From contig JAGZIY010000023.1 in assembly GCA_018365995.1 (NCBI GenBank), forward strand, positions 1 to 32,781: a DNA stretch of 32,781 nt. The letters run 5' to 3'. Both the position numbers and the translations under genes were made by a program. Below the pieces are notes generated by a model. It was not told the origin of the DNA, did not search any database, and saw only the letters and a program-made list of their open reading frames with translations. Shown here in pieces: positions 12,557-21,169 of this stretch. This DNA is from Butyricicoccus pullicaecorum. Its GTDB lineage: Bacteria > Bacillota > Clostridia > Oscillospirales > Butyricicoccaceae. The stretch's first letter is position 1. Every line of letters starts with the position of its first letter.

Positions 12557-13521
12557 GGCTGTATCACCTCCATGCTCATCGTGTGCCCCGCAGGGTTGTA
12601 GCTGTGCGTGACCTGTTTTATCAGCCAATTGCCGCCAAATCCAAATTTTTCCGAAGAAAACCGCAGCATCTGACCGGCGCGGACATCAGCGCCCAGCATG
12701 TCGGACACCGTACGTGTCACGGTGAGCCGGTTATTTTCAGCCAGCTTGGTTTTCGCCATCTGGCGGGCTTGTGCGGCGGTCGTGCCCTCGTCTGCTGTTT
12801 GCATGTCTTGCAGCCAGCCATAGCGCTCTATGCTGCCGCTGTCGGTCTCTGTGGCAAGGATATGGGCTTTTTTGTCCTCCTCGCGATAGATGACCACTTG
12901 ATTTTTGAGGTTTTCCATGCTGTCCGTGCCGGAGATACTGCCAAGGCTCCAAGTAGGGTCAAAAGGACGCAGATTGCGGGCAAGCTGGACAGACAGCCGG
13001 ATCGGGTCTTGCGGATACGGATAGATGCACAAGCCGCTGTCCGGCTCCACACGGAAAAAGTACTTGGTGCCGCGTTCTGCGGTCACACGCTCTAAAATGG
13101 TCTTGAGGATTGCGGACGGCTCTTGTGCGATAAAAACTTCGGTGATAATGGTTGGCAGGGCAGGCAGACTGCCCAGCGATACGCCCGCCTTTTTGCAAAG
13201 CTGCCGGATTGCATCATCAGCCGGAACGCCGTTGCACTGCAAAATCACCTTGCTTTTGTTGAGATAAAAGCCAAAATCATTTGCCTGTGCGGTACCGTCC
13301 AGCCCAGATTGTATCAAAATACCGCGAAAAATCATTTTGGAATCGTTGAAAAATTGCACTTTGTCCCCGGGCTGTGTCCGTCCGGAGGGTAAGTACTTAT
13401 CATGCGGGTTGTGTGCCAGCCGAAAAGACAGCTGAACCGAAAGCTGTTCCAAGTCCTCCGTGCTGCTGATTTCTCCGGCGCGTGGGGTCACGTCTGTGCC
13501 GTTTATCAGTAATTTATACAT
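12553..13521 (-). CDS. xkdQ: Baseplate hub protein, XkdQ/YqbQ family
   Basis: 322 residues. It follows the XkdQ hub (T4 gp27/P2 gpD-like) pattern: an N-terminal beta domain (LSVQLSFRLAHNPHDKYLPS and KVQFFNDSKMIFRGI), a middle with ADDAIRQLCKKAGV and PSAILKTILERVTAERGTKY, and a C-terminal barrel (NQVVIYREEDKKAHILATET, then LGADVRAGQMLRFSSEKFGF). It forms the trimeric hub at the base of the tail tube through which DNA passes. GGTGAG precedes the ATG. Confidence 0.93.
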   Translation of the reverse strand: MYKLLINGTDVTPRAGEISSTEDLEQLSVQLSFRLAHNPHDKYLPSGRTQPGDKVQFFNDSKMIFRGILIQSGLDGTAQANDFGFYLNKSKVILQCNGVPADDAIRQLCKKAGVSLGSLPALPTIITEVFIAQEPSAILKTILERVTAERGTKYFFRVEPDSGLCIYPYPQDPIRLSVQLARNLRPFDPTWSLGSISGTDSMENLKNQVVIYREEDKKAHILATETDSGSIERYGWLQDMQTADEGTTAAQARQMAKTKLAENNRLTVTRTVSDMLGADVRAGQMLRFSSEKFGFGGNWLIKQVTHSYNPAGHTMSMEVIQP

Positions 13522-13522
13522 T

Positions 13523-13939
13523 TTAACTCACCACAAATTCAAATTCTTTTGCGGTCAGGCTGTAAGCGATGCGTCCCATACTGCCAACCGCCTGCCATGA
13601 AAAACTGTCGATGGTGCACGGCATGTTGAGGATTTCCCCACCGTTGTTGTCCGTCCAAACTACGCGCAAGGGCACTTTTTCAGCCCGCCAGCGCCGGAAA
13701 AAGTTGATATATGGCTGTGCACCGACAGGGGCAAGCGGATTGCAGAAAGCGTACCGTCTTTCCGGAAAAAATCCGGAAAGGCTGAGCGTGCGCAGTCCCA
13801 ATGTCCCAATTAAGTTGATATCACGGGACAATCCGTTAAAAACCTCATTGTTTTGCGGCTCTTCAATACTGATATCTACGGGCACAAAGGGCATGACCAA
13901 GACTTCTGCGCGGTTGTCTGCTGAAAAAACAAGATCCAT
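13523..13939 (-). CDS. Tail protein between tape measure and hub, XkdP-like without LysM
   Basis: 138 residues from the ATG at 13939 (GAGGGGG just upstream). The position between tape measure and hub is that of XkdP, and MPFVPVDISIEEPQNNEVFN and LGLRTLSLSGFFPERRY match its N-terminal domain. The C-terminal LysM peptidoglycan-binding domain found in PBSX XkdP (a protein of well over 200 residues) is missing; the protein ends after YINFFRRWRAEKVPLRVVWT and TIDSFSW. It likely caps the tape measure end of the baseplate hub. The wall-binding role must lie elsewhere or be absent. Confidence 0.82.
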   Translation of the reverse strand: MDLVFSADNRAEVLVMPFVPVDISIEEPQNNEVFNGLSRDINLIGTLGLRTLSLSGFFPERRYAFCNPLAPVGAQPYINFFRRWRAEKVPLRVVWTDNNGGEILNMPCTIDSFSWQAVGSMGRIAYSLTAKEFEFVVS

Positions 13940-13949
13940 AAAATCCCCC

Positions 13950-16133
13950 TCACGTGTTCGCCAGTGCTTTTTTGATTTTGTGTACAATAATTTCGCCGAA
14001 TTGGTCAGCAGCCGCTTCGTTTCCAATCAAATTTCCCTGTACTTGTATGGCAACTTGTACAGATTGACCGGAAACCGCGCGTTTGCTGATATCGTGCGGG
14101 ATAATCTGCGTGCCGGACGGCAAATTGAGGATTTCCCCGCCGCGCTCATGCACACGGGTCAAACCGCCGCCCCAGTAGTGCGTGCCCATGGCGTTCGCAC
14201 CGATTTTCCCGCCGATCCAGCTCACCACATTTTTTGCGCCGCCATATAAGCCGCCCAGAATGGGAATATTACTGATTTTTTCATCAAGCCATGAGAAAAA
14301 GCCTGCGACTTTAGATTTTGCAGTATCAAATGCCCATACAATGGCATCTTTGATACGTCCAAAGGCATTGACAAAGTTATCCTTTGCATTGCTGCACCAA
14401 TTTGTCACATTTGTCCACCATGCGCCGATATCATTCAGACGGTCACTAATCCAATCCGTTAGCTGCTGTCCGGCAGCCTTCAAAGATTCCCAAAGCCCGC
14501 CAAAAACAACGCCAATAACTCGACCGAATTCTTTCAGAGAATCCCACATTGCACGCAGTTTTTCACCGATTGACTGAAAAATAGGCTTTAATTTATCCCA
14601 ATTTTTATAGATAAGGAGAGCCCCGACAACGAATAAGGATATGATAGGGTGCGCTGCCGCCAGTCCCAGCAAAGATTTACCAACGCCCAAAACGCCCCCG
14701 CCGATTTTTTTTAATCCGGCAAACAATTGTGGGAGACCAACCTTTGCAATCTGTCCGATGGTACGTCCAAATAAAATCAAATCATTGATAGATTTTGCAA
14801 TATTTCCAAGTATTTGCACACCCTTAAACACGGCAAATCCGATTGCAATTTTTTGGAACATAGATTTAATTTGCTCGCCATGCTCCTGAATCCATGCAAA
14901 GCCTGCGCGCAGTTTGTCCACGGCAAAAGCAAAAGCATCACCGGCTTGCTCTGCCCATTGGTCAATTTTCCCCTCGTCCTTTAGACGCTGTAACCAACCA
15001 ATCAAGATGACAACGGAATTTTTTGCCTTTTCTCCGAACTTCTCATAAAAGCTGATTCCGATGCCCTCGATACTGCTTTTAAGCAGCGTAATTTGTCCCA
15101 AAAGGTTGTTGTTCATGGTGTCTGCCATGTTTTTTGCGGCGCCGTTTGAATTTTCAATGGCTTTTGTGATTTTATTAAAATCCTCATCGGAACTGTTCAT
15201 CATGGCGAGAAAACCAGCCATGGCATTTTTTCCGGCGATTCCGGCAGCATATTCCGCCTTTTGCGCCTCGGTCAATTTGGAAAATTTGCCGCGCAAATCT
15301 TTGAGCAGTGCGGCAAAAGGTTTTGTTTTGCCCGTTGTATCAGTCAGAGATACGCCCAAACCCTTGATGTATTTCAGGTTTTGGGCGCTCGGTTTTGCCA
15401 AATTGGTGAGCACACCGCGCAGCGATGTGCCCGCGGTTTCGCCTTTGATACCTGCATTTGCCATCAATCCAATGGCAACAGCGACCTCCTCGACCTGATA
15501 GCCCAATGCCCCCGCCAACGGCGCGGCATATTTGAATGTCTCGCCCATCATCATAACATTGGTGTTTGAGTTGGACGAAGCAGCGGCAAGCACATCAGAA
15601 AACCGCCCTGCGTCCTCTGCTTTCATGCCGAATGCAGTCAGTGCATCGGTGACGATATCAGAGACCAGCCCCAAATCCTCACCACTGGCGGCGGCGAGAT
15701 TCATAATACCGGGCAGACCAGAAATCATTTGGTCTGTTTTCCAGCCTGCCATCGCCATATACTCCAGCGCTTGACCGCTTTCGGTGGCAGTGAATTTGGT
15801 GCTCTCGCCCATTTTTTTGGCGGTTTGGGTCAGACGCACCATATCAGAGTTACTAGCGCCGCTGATCGCCTTGACCTTGCTCATCTGTGCTTCAAAGGAC
15901 GCACCGGACTTGACCGCGAAAGCGGCAAATCCTGCACCGGCAGCAAGTCCCACCTTTGCCGTGGTCTTAACTGTATTGCTGACGGCTTTCGAAATATTAT
16001 CCTTAAAGCGCAGTATATCGCGTGTAGCTGTCCGCATTTCGCGGCTGACACCCTGTGTATTCCGCGCAACACGCAAAAGCCCGCCGCTCATGTTATCCCG
16101 CAGGGATAAAATGGTTGAAATTACCTTAGCCAT
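13950..16133 (-). CDS. Tail tape measure protein
   Basis: 727 residues. The N-terminal 350 residues are the TP901-type core: SGASFEAQMSKVKAISGASN, TKFTATESGQALEYMAMAGW, AGIKGETAGTSLRGVLTNLA and KAEYAAGIAGKNAMAGFLAM. Hydrophobic stretches at about 490-515 (LLGLAAAHPIISLFVVGALL) may insert in the host membrane at DNA ejection. The C-terminus has HERGGEILNLPSGTQIIPHD, also common in this class. By the usual 0.15 nm per residue the tail would be near 110 nm. No lytic transglycosylase or peptidase domain is visible. It overlaps the frameshifted chaperone by 8 bases. Confidence 0.96.
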   Translation of the reverse strand: MAKVISTILSLRDNMSGGLLRVARNTQGVSREMRTATRDILRFKDNISKAVSNTVKTTAKVGLAAGAGFAAFAVKSGASFEAQMSKVKAISGASNSDMVRLTQTAKKMGESTKFTATESGQALEYMAMAGWKTDQMISGLPGIMNLAAASGEDLGLVSDIVTDALTAFGMKAEDAGRFSDVLAAASSNSNTNVMMMGETFKYAAPLAGALGYQVEEVAVAIGLMANAGIKGETAGTSLRGVLTNLAKPSAQNLKYIKGLGVSLTDTTGKTKPFAALLKDLRGKFSKLTEAQKAEYAAGIAGKNAMAGFLAMMNSSDEDFNKITKAIENSNGAAKNMADTMNNNLLGQITLLKSSIEGIGISFYEKFGEKAKNSVVILIGWLQRLKDEGKIDQWAEQAGDAFAFAVDKLRAGFAWIQEHGEQIKSMFQKIAIGFAVFKGVQILGNIAKSINDLILFGRTIGQIAKVGLPQLFAGLKKIGGGVLGVGKSLLGLAAAHPIISLFVVGALLIYKNWDKLKPIFQSIGEKLRAMWDSLKEFGRVIGVVFGGLWESLKAAGQQLTDWISDRLNDIGAWWTNVTNWCSNAKDNFVNAFGRIKDAIVWAFDTAKSKVAGFFSWLDEKISNIPILGGLYGGAKNVVSWIGGKIGANAMGTHYWGGGLTRVHERGGEILNLPSGTQIIPHDISKRAVSGQSVQVAIQVQGNLIGNEAAADQFGEIIVHKIKKALANT

Positions 16134-16739
16134 AAATCTTTTGCGCCTCCTTTGCCGCGTCCTCGCTAAGTGCGGCGCAGACCGCGTTATAGATTACAGC
16201 AAACGTCTCTTTTAGGTAGATCGCGCGCGCCTCAGCAAGCAGAGCCAGCTCAGAGGGAGACGCTGCCAAAATCTGAGCCGGAGGGATACCGCGCGGCGCA
16301 TAAAATGCCGCCAGCGACAGCACCCAGTCGCGCGCGATTAGTTTTTTACCGGTGATTCCGTGTCCCCGTCCTTTTGGTCATCGTTCCAGATGCCCAAAAA
16401 GACCGCAAGTTCATGTCCCAATGCGTTGCGTTCTGCCACGTCAAAGAGCGCGGGCACCACGTCCAGCGGGTCAGAAAGTTCCAAAGCCTCACGCAGCTTT
16501 GGGTCTTGCAGCTGGTCGCAGGCGTGATACAGTGCTTCATCTGTAGCCTGCAAAATTTGCGTTAGGTCTCCCTGTGCATCTGCGATGCGTCCTAAAAGGT
16601 CAAGTAATTTGGAATCGGTCAACTTTTTGACGGTCAATGTTTTATCGCTGTCCGGCACATGTAGCTGTGTGACGGACAACTTGTCCGCCTTGCGCTGCTC
16701 ACGTTTGGCAAGCAGCTCATCAAACGAAAAATTTGCCAT
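16126..16739 (-). CDS. Tail assembly chaperone, -1 frameshift fusion (gpG-T type)
   Basis: The long product is read from 16739 to 16341, then shifts back one base on the heptamer A-AAA-AAC (16347-16341), which sits immediately before the zero-frame TAA. It continues in the -1 frame as LIARDWVLSLAAFYAPRGIP to the stop at 16126. This gives about 204 residues: 133 from the first frame and 71 from the second. The -1 frame has no start codon with a ribosome binding site of its own. In lambda and many other phages such a fusion, made at a few percent, loads the tape measure for tube assembly; gene order (tube, chaperone, tape measure) is exactly as expected. Confidence 0.88.
16338..16739 (-). CDS. 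Tail assembly chaperone, short (unshifted) product, XkdN-like
   Basis: 133 residues, AAGGAG before the ATG. MANFSFDELLAKREQRKADK then SDKTLTVKKLTDSKLLDLLG and DPLDVVPALFDVAERNALGH resemble XkdN, the chaperone in PBSX-type myophages. Mostly helical and acidic. It stops at TAA (16340-16338) right after the slippery heptamer; a fraction of ribosomes shifts to give the longer form. Confidence 0.9.
   Translation of the reverse strand: MANFSFDELLAKREQRKADKLSVTQLHVPDSDKTLTVKKLTDSKLLDLLGRIADAQGDLTQILQATDEALYHACDQLQDPKLREALELSDPLDVVPALFDVAERNALGHELAVFLGIWNDDQKDGDTESPVKN
16341..16347 (-). promoter_or_regulatory. Programmed -1 ribosomal frameshift site
   Basis: Minus strand reads GTA-AAA-AAC-TAA in the zero frame, so the heptamer A-AAA-AAC fits X-XXY-YYZ exactly. 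Six bases beyond the stop, GCGAC-8 nt-GTCGC can form a small stem that may help the pause. Confidence 0.85.
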
Positions 16740-16750
16740 GTTTTTTCTCC

Positions 16751-17203
16751 TTAAAATTCGATGGTCTCCAAATACTCAAAATCAGAAAACTTAAAAGGTA
16801 CACTTTCTGTGATAATAGTCTGCTTTTCAAAACTCAAAATGGTAGCCTCTGTAAATGTAACGAGACCAAGGCGGCAGCGCTCACGTTTGCCGGTGCTCTC
16901 ATTTTCGAGCAAGGTGACCATTTCGCATTCCGGCATTTCGCCGGAAACAAACGATTGCGCCACGAGTTTCATGATTTCGGTGTCAAATTTTAGATATTCC
17001 AGTGTGCCAGACCCAGACCAGCCGTTATACACGGAGTAGGTCGCAGGGTCGCCGCACACATTGATATCCTCAAAATTGCCCTCCATTTTTGCCTCAACCT
17101 TTTGCACAGTCGCAAGCTCTTTTCCGTTGAACCAGATATGTGCGTGCTGTCCACGCAACAAGCGGTTGATTGCCTTTTGCGTCATTGCGTTACGTTTTGC
17201 CAT
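16751..17203 (-). CDS. xkdM: Tail tube protein, XkdM family
   Basis: 150 residues, AGGAGG before the ATG. QHAHIWFNGKELATVQKVEA, then NFEDINVCGDPATYSVYNGW, SGSGTLEYLKFDTE and a final PFKFSDFEYLETIEF are the XkdM (DUF2001) tube signature. It polymerises into the inner tube inside the contractile sheath encoded just upstream. Confidence 0.95.
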   Translation of the reverse strand: MAKRNAMTQKAINRLLRGQHAHIWFNGKELATVQKVEAKMEGNFEDINVCGDPATYSVYNGWSGSGTLEYLKFDTEIMKLVAQSFVSGEMPECEMVTLLENESTGKRERCRLGLVTFTEATILSFEKQTIITESVPFKFSDFEYLETIEF

Positions 17204-17218
17204 GTTGAAACCTCCTGA

Positions 17219-18313
17219 TTATGCCATGTTGACGACAAAATGCAGATTTTCCATACTGCCCAAAATTTTGATATCTGCGGCAAGAAATACCGAACGCTTA
17301 AATGTCATTTTGCGAACCTTGTCCGCGTCCCACTCTGCCGCCTCCGATTTGCCGGTGCCCAGCCATGCAGACCGCTGCTGCTCGATATCGACAGCCGCAA
17401 TGTTACTGTACTCACGGTCGAGCACATCGGTACCGGGCTGAGCCAGTTCACGAAAATAGGCATTGACAGCCGCAATGAATAACATTTGGTTGTCTAAATT
17501 GTTGCGGTAATTACCCAGATAGGTTTCACGGAACGTCATGCGGATATCATCAGCGATTAAATCCATTGCCTCCACCGTTTCAATGTACTGCATGTCCTCG
17601 GTGAGTGTCGTGCCGTTGGTCGTGGTCAAAGAGTTGCAGCCGGATACGATGCGCACCTCGTCAACGTCCGCATTATACAAGATAAATTTTCCCGCCTTGA
17701 CTGCCTCGGCGTTGTCTGCCGCCTCCTGTACGCTGACAAGGTTCGCACACCGGAAATTAGTCGAGCCGCGTTTAATGTTGCACGCTGCCAAAATACCCAA
17801 CAGAGAAGCAACATAATCTTTGCCCTCTTTTTCGCCGCGGTCGTCCGCAAAAGTCACCTTTTCTGTACAAAAATTGACCACGTGCTTGTTATCCGGTGCA
17901 GATGCGTTGTAGACAATACCGCGGTAGTAGGTCTGTCGCTGCTCCTGCGCCTTAATCCAGCTGACCAGCGCTTCCGCGTCCTCTGGCTTTGCCGCAGATA
18001 CGCCCACCCAGCACGTCTTGATGTTCTTAGAAATGAGTGTCAGCGCGTCGTTCAACGTCCCTTCTGCGCCGATGCGTACAACATAAGTCATGTAAGGGGC
18101 GCTCAAAAGTACATCTTTGATTTGTCTCAGATTGTCCGCCGTATACAGTGCCGCGTCTGCATCTGCTTCGGGGATAGAAGTATACTTTTTGATATGAAAG
18201 CTTTCGTCCGTGTCATCACGGATAATCAGGGCAGCAATGCCGCGCTGACTGCGTTCAATCAGCGTTCCGGCACGCTGCAAAAAGGTCACAAGAATTTCTG
18301 GAACTTTTGCCAT
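17219..18313 (-). CDS. xkdK: Contractile tail sheath protein, XkdK family
   Basis: 364 residues, AGGAGG before the ATG. The start (MAKVPEILVTFLQRAGTLIE) is short for a sheath. The core contains YVVRIGAEGTLNDALTLISK, NIKTCWVGVSAAKPEDAEAL and RGIVYNASAPDNKHVVNFCT. The C-terminus, with RETYLGNYRNNLDNQMLFIA, VNAYFRELAQPGTDVLD and VRKMTFKRSVFLAADIKILG, matches the conserved sheath domain. Its presence makes the virus a myovirus. At 364 residues it is a minimal sheath, somewhat smaller than PBSX XkdK. Confidence 0.96.
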   Translation of the reverse strand: MAKVPEILVTFLQRAGTLIERSQRGIAALIIRDDTDESFHIKKYTSIPEADADAALYTADNLRQIKDVLLSAPYMTYVVRIGAEGTLNDALTLISKNIKTCWVGVSAAKPEDAEALVSWIKAQEQRQTYYRGIVYNASAPDNKHVVNFCTEKVTFADDRGEKEGKDYVASLLGILAACNIKRGSTNFRCANLVSVQEAADNAEAVKAGKFILYNADVDEVRIVSGCNSLTTTNGTTLTEDMQYIETVEAMDLIADDIRMTFRETYLGNYRNNLDNQMLFIAAVNAYFRELAQPGTDVLDREYSNIAAVDIEQQRSAWLGTGKSEAAEWDADKVRKMTFKRSVFLAADIKILGSMENLHFVVNMA

Positions 18314-18329
18314 AAAAAATCCCTCCTGT

Positions 18330-18773
18330 CTATCTCAGAGATACATGAAGTGCGTCCATCATGTCCCCTGTGTCGTGTGTGTCTCTGTCCTCATACCACG
18401 AGTAAGCTTGTGTGGCAACCAAAATACCGTCCGTGGTATCAAAAGATATCCCTTCATCGGGATACATATGGAATTTGTTTACACAAATCCCGTCCAGAAG
18501 CCCATCCGTCAACGCCTCCTGCATTGCCCAGTGCATCGCCCGCCAGTGCTGGCGGTCGGGGGGAAAATAGTAAATGTGCAGGGTCACATGCCGGATATTT
18601 TGATGGGTCGTGGCGCGGTCAGTGCGCACCTCGTCCAGCATGATTTTGACCGATGGGCGGACAATCGGCTCTGATAAGTCGCTTGCCATGACCGGCGTAG
18701 ACACGATATCATGTGCCTGTAAGCTCCGCTTAACGGTATCCACCAGCGCCGCATAAAATTCTGCTATTGTCAT
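18330..18773 (-). CDS. Tail terminator family protein (DUF6838-like)
   Basis: 147 residues. Position directly before the sheath and the pattern SEPIVRPSVKIMLDEVRTDR then RHVTLHIYYFPPDRQHWRAM fit the phage tail terminator family found in XkdK-type myophages. These form the ring that ends tube and sheath and joins the head. ATGA overlap with the gp10-like gene indicates coupled translation. Confidence 0.82.
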   Translation of the reverse strand: MTIAEFYAALVDTVKRSLQAHDIVSTPVMASDLSEPIVRPSVKIMLDEVRTDRATTHQNIRHVTLHIYYFPPDRQHWRAMHWAMQEALTDGLLDGICVNKFHMYPDEGISFDTTDGILVATQAYSWYEDRDTHDTGDMMDALHVSLR

Positions 18774-19219
18774 CCGTCTACCTCACTTAACACATCATCT
18801 ACGAATTTTTCGGTGTCATCGATGTAAGTATCGCGGAAAGCAAGGCTTTCTCCCTGAAAAATGAATTTCCCGGGGACGAAGTGACCGGTAGACTTGCCGT
18901 GGGAATACAAAACATGACCTTTTTCAATCAGGTGCGCATGCGGGGCAGAGGAATAAGCGCTTACGCCCATGCTGCCGTCAAAGCGGTTAAAAAGCTTACT
19001 GCGCTTGATGGTGTCAACATAGTGCTTGCTGCCAGCATATTTTGCGGGTTTTTTATGGTCGGTGCCGACCACGCGCTTTGCCCGTGCCTTGGTGCGCCTT
19101 GCAAGTTTGCTGCCCTCAGTGCGCAAAAATTTCTTGCTCTTTTTTGGGGCTGTGCTTGCCGCAGTGCGCAAAACCTGAGCGAAGTCAATGAACTCTTCTA
19201 CGTCAAAGCCGTCTGTCAT
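18770..19219 (-). CDS. HK97 gp10-like neck protein
   Basis: 149 residues, strongly basic in the first half (AAPKKSKKFLRTEGSKLARR-like run with TKARAKRVVG). AHLIEKGHVLYSHGKSTGHF followed by VPGK and FRDTYIDDTEKFVDDVLSEV match the HK97 gp10 family (A-x-x-x-E-x-G and R-P-F/F-R signatures), which completes the tail end of the neck. Both ends overlap neighbours by ATGA. Confidence 0.88.
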   Translation of the reverse strand: MTDGFDVEEFIDFAQVLRTAASTAPKKSKKFLRTEGSKLARRTKARAKRVVGTDHKKPAKYAGSKHYVDTIKRSKLFNRFDGSMGVSAYSSAPHAHLIEKGHVLYSHGKSTGHFVPGKFIFQGESLAFRDTYIDDTEKFVDDVLSEVDG

Positions 19220-19617
19220 GGTATCCCTCCAAATCCCGGGGCAGGTACAGCAGGCGGCAGCTGGTCATCTATGACCATGGTACAAATCAGCTCTATACGG
19301 TCGTTATGCTGATAATGCGGTCGCCAGTAATCTACATCATATCTTCGTCCCCGATATGTGACATACATATCAGTTGTGAAACTCGGCAGGGTATTTGCCC
19401 GCAGGATAATGCTGTGCCGCATATACGGCTCGCGCATATCGGCAGGCATGGGGGTCACATTGCCGCCGGTTGCCCGTCCTGCCCCGCCATGCGGCAGGAT
19501 TTGCGCCCACGCCTCACACAATGGCGCATGGATAAAATCCGTTTCGCCGCAGTCGGTTGTCACATTTGTCCGTGCCCAAATGGTCACTCTGCAATTTAAG
19601 TCATTGGTAAGGCTCAT
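19216..19617 (-). CDS. Head closure / head-tail adaptor protein
   Basis: 133 residues from the ATG at 19617, seven bases after GGAGGTG. LNCRVTIWARTNVTTDCGET then LCEAWAQILPHGGAGRATGG and TTDMYVTYRGRRYDVDYWRP match the head-closure (Phage_H_T_join, SPP1 gp16-like) beta-barrel family. It seals the portal-connector channel after packaging. Confidence 0.86.
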   Translation of the reverse strand: MSLTNDLNCRVTIWARTNVTTDCGETDFIHAPLCEAWAQILPHGGAGRATGGNVTPMPADMREPYMRHSIILRANTLPSFTTDMYVTYRGRRYDVDYWRPHYQHNDRIELICTMVIDDQLPPAVPAPGFGGIP

Positions 19618-19945
19618 AGATAGGCACCTCCGGATATCTGCCGCACAGAGCAATGTGTGTGATAAGCATTTGCATGGTGTGCGGGATTTCGTAAACGGAT
19701 TTTGTTTCGGTCGGGGTCCGGTTGTCATACCAGTGTGCCGCCAGCATCATAACTGCCAGACAATACAGGTCATCACCCACAGCGGGGGGAAGTTTACCAG
19801 TTTTATCAACGATAGTCATTTCTGCCGCCGAGAGCAGGGCGGTGATGGTGTCATCATCACCCTGCGCATCGATACGGGCATACTCATAGAACTTTTGCAG
19901 AGGGACTAAGGGCGTTTGCGCATTTTTTGCGCGTTTTTTGCTCAT
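19601..19945 (-). CDS. Head-tail connector, HK97 gp6-like
   Basis: 114 residues. Helical protein with LVPLQKFYEYARIDAQGDDD, TITALLSAAEMTIVDKTGKL and YCLAVMMLAAHWYDNRTPTE, the gp6/gp15 connector signature (A-x-x-x-x-x-A-H-W-Y-D-N-R). Its ATG overlaps the capsid stop as ATGA, and it overlaps the next gene by 17 bases. Confidence 0.93.
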   Translation of the reverse strand: MSKKRAKNAQTPLVPLQKFYEYARIDAQGDDDTITALLSAAEMTIVDKTGKLPPAVGDDLYCLAVMMLAAHWYDNRTPTETKSVYEIPHTMQMLITHIALCGRYPEVPIYEPYQ

Positions 19946-21153
19946 GAATCCGCCTTGCGCAGCTTGCGGATCGCGTCCGGCATGCTCGGCTTGCAATCAA
20001 ACATCGCGCAGCCAAGGAACTTAAAACTGTTTGTGTCGATATCAAAGCCGCTTGTAATCGTGATATCCTCCGGAAGATTGCCGATGACGGTATACAGGTC
20101 TGCAAGATACGCCTCATGGTCTGCGATACGCTCGTCCAAAGTAACCGGATAACCGTAAATATAGTAAGAATTGCCCTGTACCGTCACGATATCGTGCTTA
20201 TTTTTGTCTTGCAAGGGCATAAAGTCCATGAACAGGGTCTTTTTGCTCATCAAAAACTCCGCGCGTGCGTCATAGCCGCCCGGGAGCAGAGCAATCAGTT
20301 TTTGCACATCAGCATTGGTCAGGCTCGCAGAAAGCGCGACTTCCACAGAATTTTCCTCTGCCCAAGTATTTGCCTTTTCGATGCCCTTGCCCTGACTGGA
20401 TCCGGTGCCGTTGAGAATGGTATCAGAAATTTTGTCCGCAATTTTGCGGGCAAGCATGTCCACAAGCCAATTTTCAAAAGCTGGGATACTCATGGTTTTC
20501 ACGCTCTTAGAGACCTGAACGAGCTTTGTAATCTCGTATGCGGTCAGGTCGATAGTTTCCAGCTTATCCTCTTTTGCGCTGATTTGTGCATTTTCCGCGT
20601 GATAATCTGCATCGTGTACTGTCTTTTCCACCGCAAAGCGTACCATACCGGGCACATGCAGCAGATTGATTTTGGAGAGCAGCGGCGCATACTGCTTGAC
20701 CTTGGTTAAAATGCTGTTTACGGTATCGGTCGGGATAACAGCCCCCGCCGAATCCGTCACTGTGGTAAAAGCGCGTTGTTCGGTCTCAGTCAAGTCAACG
20801 TTGCGCAGGCGCTGAAGCCATGCGGATCGATATTCCGGACTTGCAGCGGTGTAAGCGGTCGCCTGCCGCTGTTCCGGCATAGACGGGGTAGGTGCCATCG
20901 CAGGCACTGGCGTGCCGATGGAGCCCGCACCCAGTTTCGAAAGCAGCGCAGTGCGCTCTTCCGCGGAATCTGTCAGCTGCTGGCGCTCTTCCAAAAGCTG
21001 GTTGACTTCGGTATTTAGTGCGGTCAGATCTGCGCCTTCCTGATCAACTTCGCCGCGAATCGCAGACAGCCGCTGCTCGATTTGGGTCATGCGGTCGGCA
21101 GGCTCAGCAAAAAACTGCAAGCCGATAAAATCGCGTGTATGGGTCTTTTTCAT
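19942..21153 (-). CDS. Major capsid protein, HK97 fold
   Basis: 403 residues from the ATG at 21153 (AGGAGG, same leader GATTTCACCATG as the 763 gene). Residues about 20-75 form a coiled coil (MTQIEQRLSAIRGEVDQEGA, TEVNQLLEERQQL), the delta/scaffold domain removed by the protease during maturation. Residues about 100-403 are the HK97 shell domain: RAFTTVTDSAGAVIPTDTVN, YEITKLVQVSKSVKTMSIPA, FENWLVDMLARKIADKISDT and ILNGTGSSQGKG. Cleavage probably falls between residues 75 and 105, which are rich in Pro and Ala. Confidence 0.96.
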   Translation of the reverse strand: MKKTHTRDFIGLQFFAEPADRMTQIEQRLSAIRGEVDQEGADLTALNTEVNQLLEERQQLTDSAEERTALLSKLGAGSIGTPVPAMAPTPSMPEQRQATAYTAASPEYRSAWLQRLRNVDLTETEQRAFTTVTDSAGAVIPTDTVNSILTKVKQYAPLLSKINLLHVPGMVRFAVEKTVHDADYHAENAQISAKEDKLETIDLTAYEITKLVQVSKSVKTMSIPAFENWLVDMLARKIADKISDTILNGTGSSQGKGIEKANTWAEENSVEVALSASLTNADVQKLIALLPGGYDARAEFLMSKKTLFMDFMPLQDKNKHDIVTVQGNSYYIYGYPVTLDERIADHEAYLADLYTVIGNLPEDITITSGFDIDTNSFKFLGCAMFDCKPSMPDAIRKLRKADS

Positions 21154-21169
21154 GGTGAAATCCTCCTTT

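Noticed and set aside
16126..16323. Independent 65-residue gene before the tape measure
   Set aside because: No start codon with a ribosome binding site; the frame extends upstream exactly to the slippery heptamer, so it is the shifted end of the chaperone.
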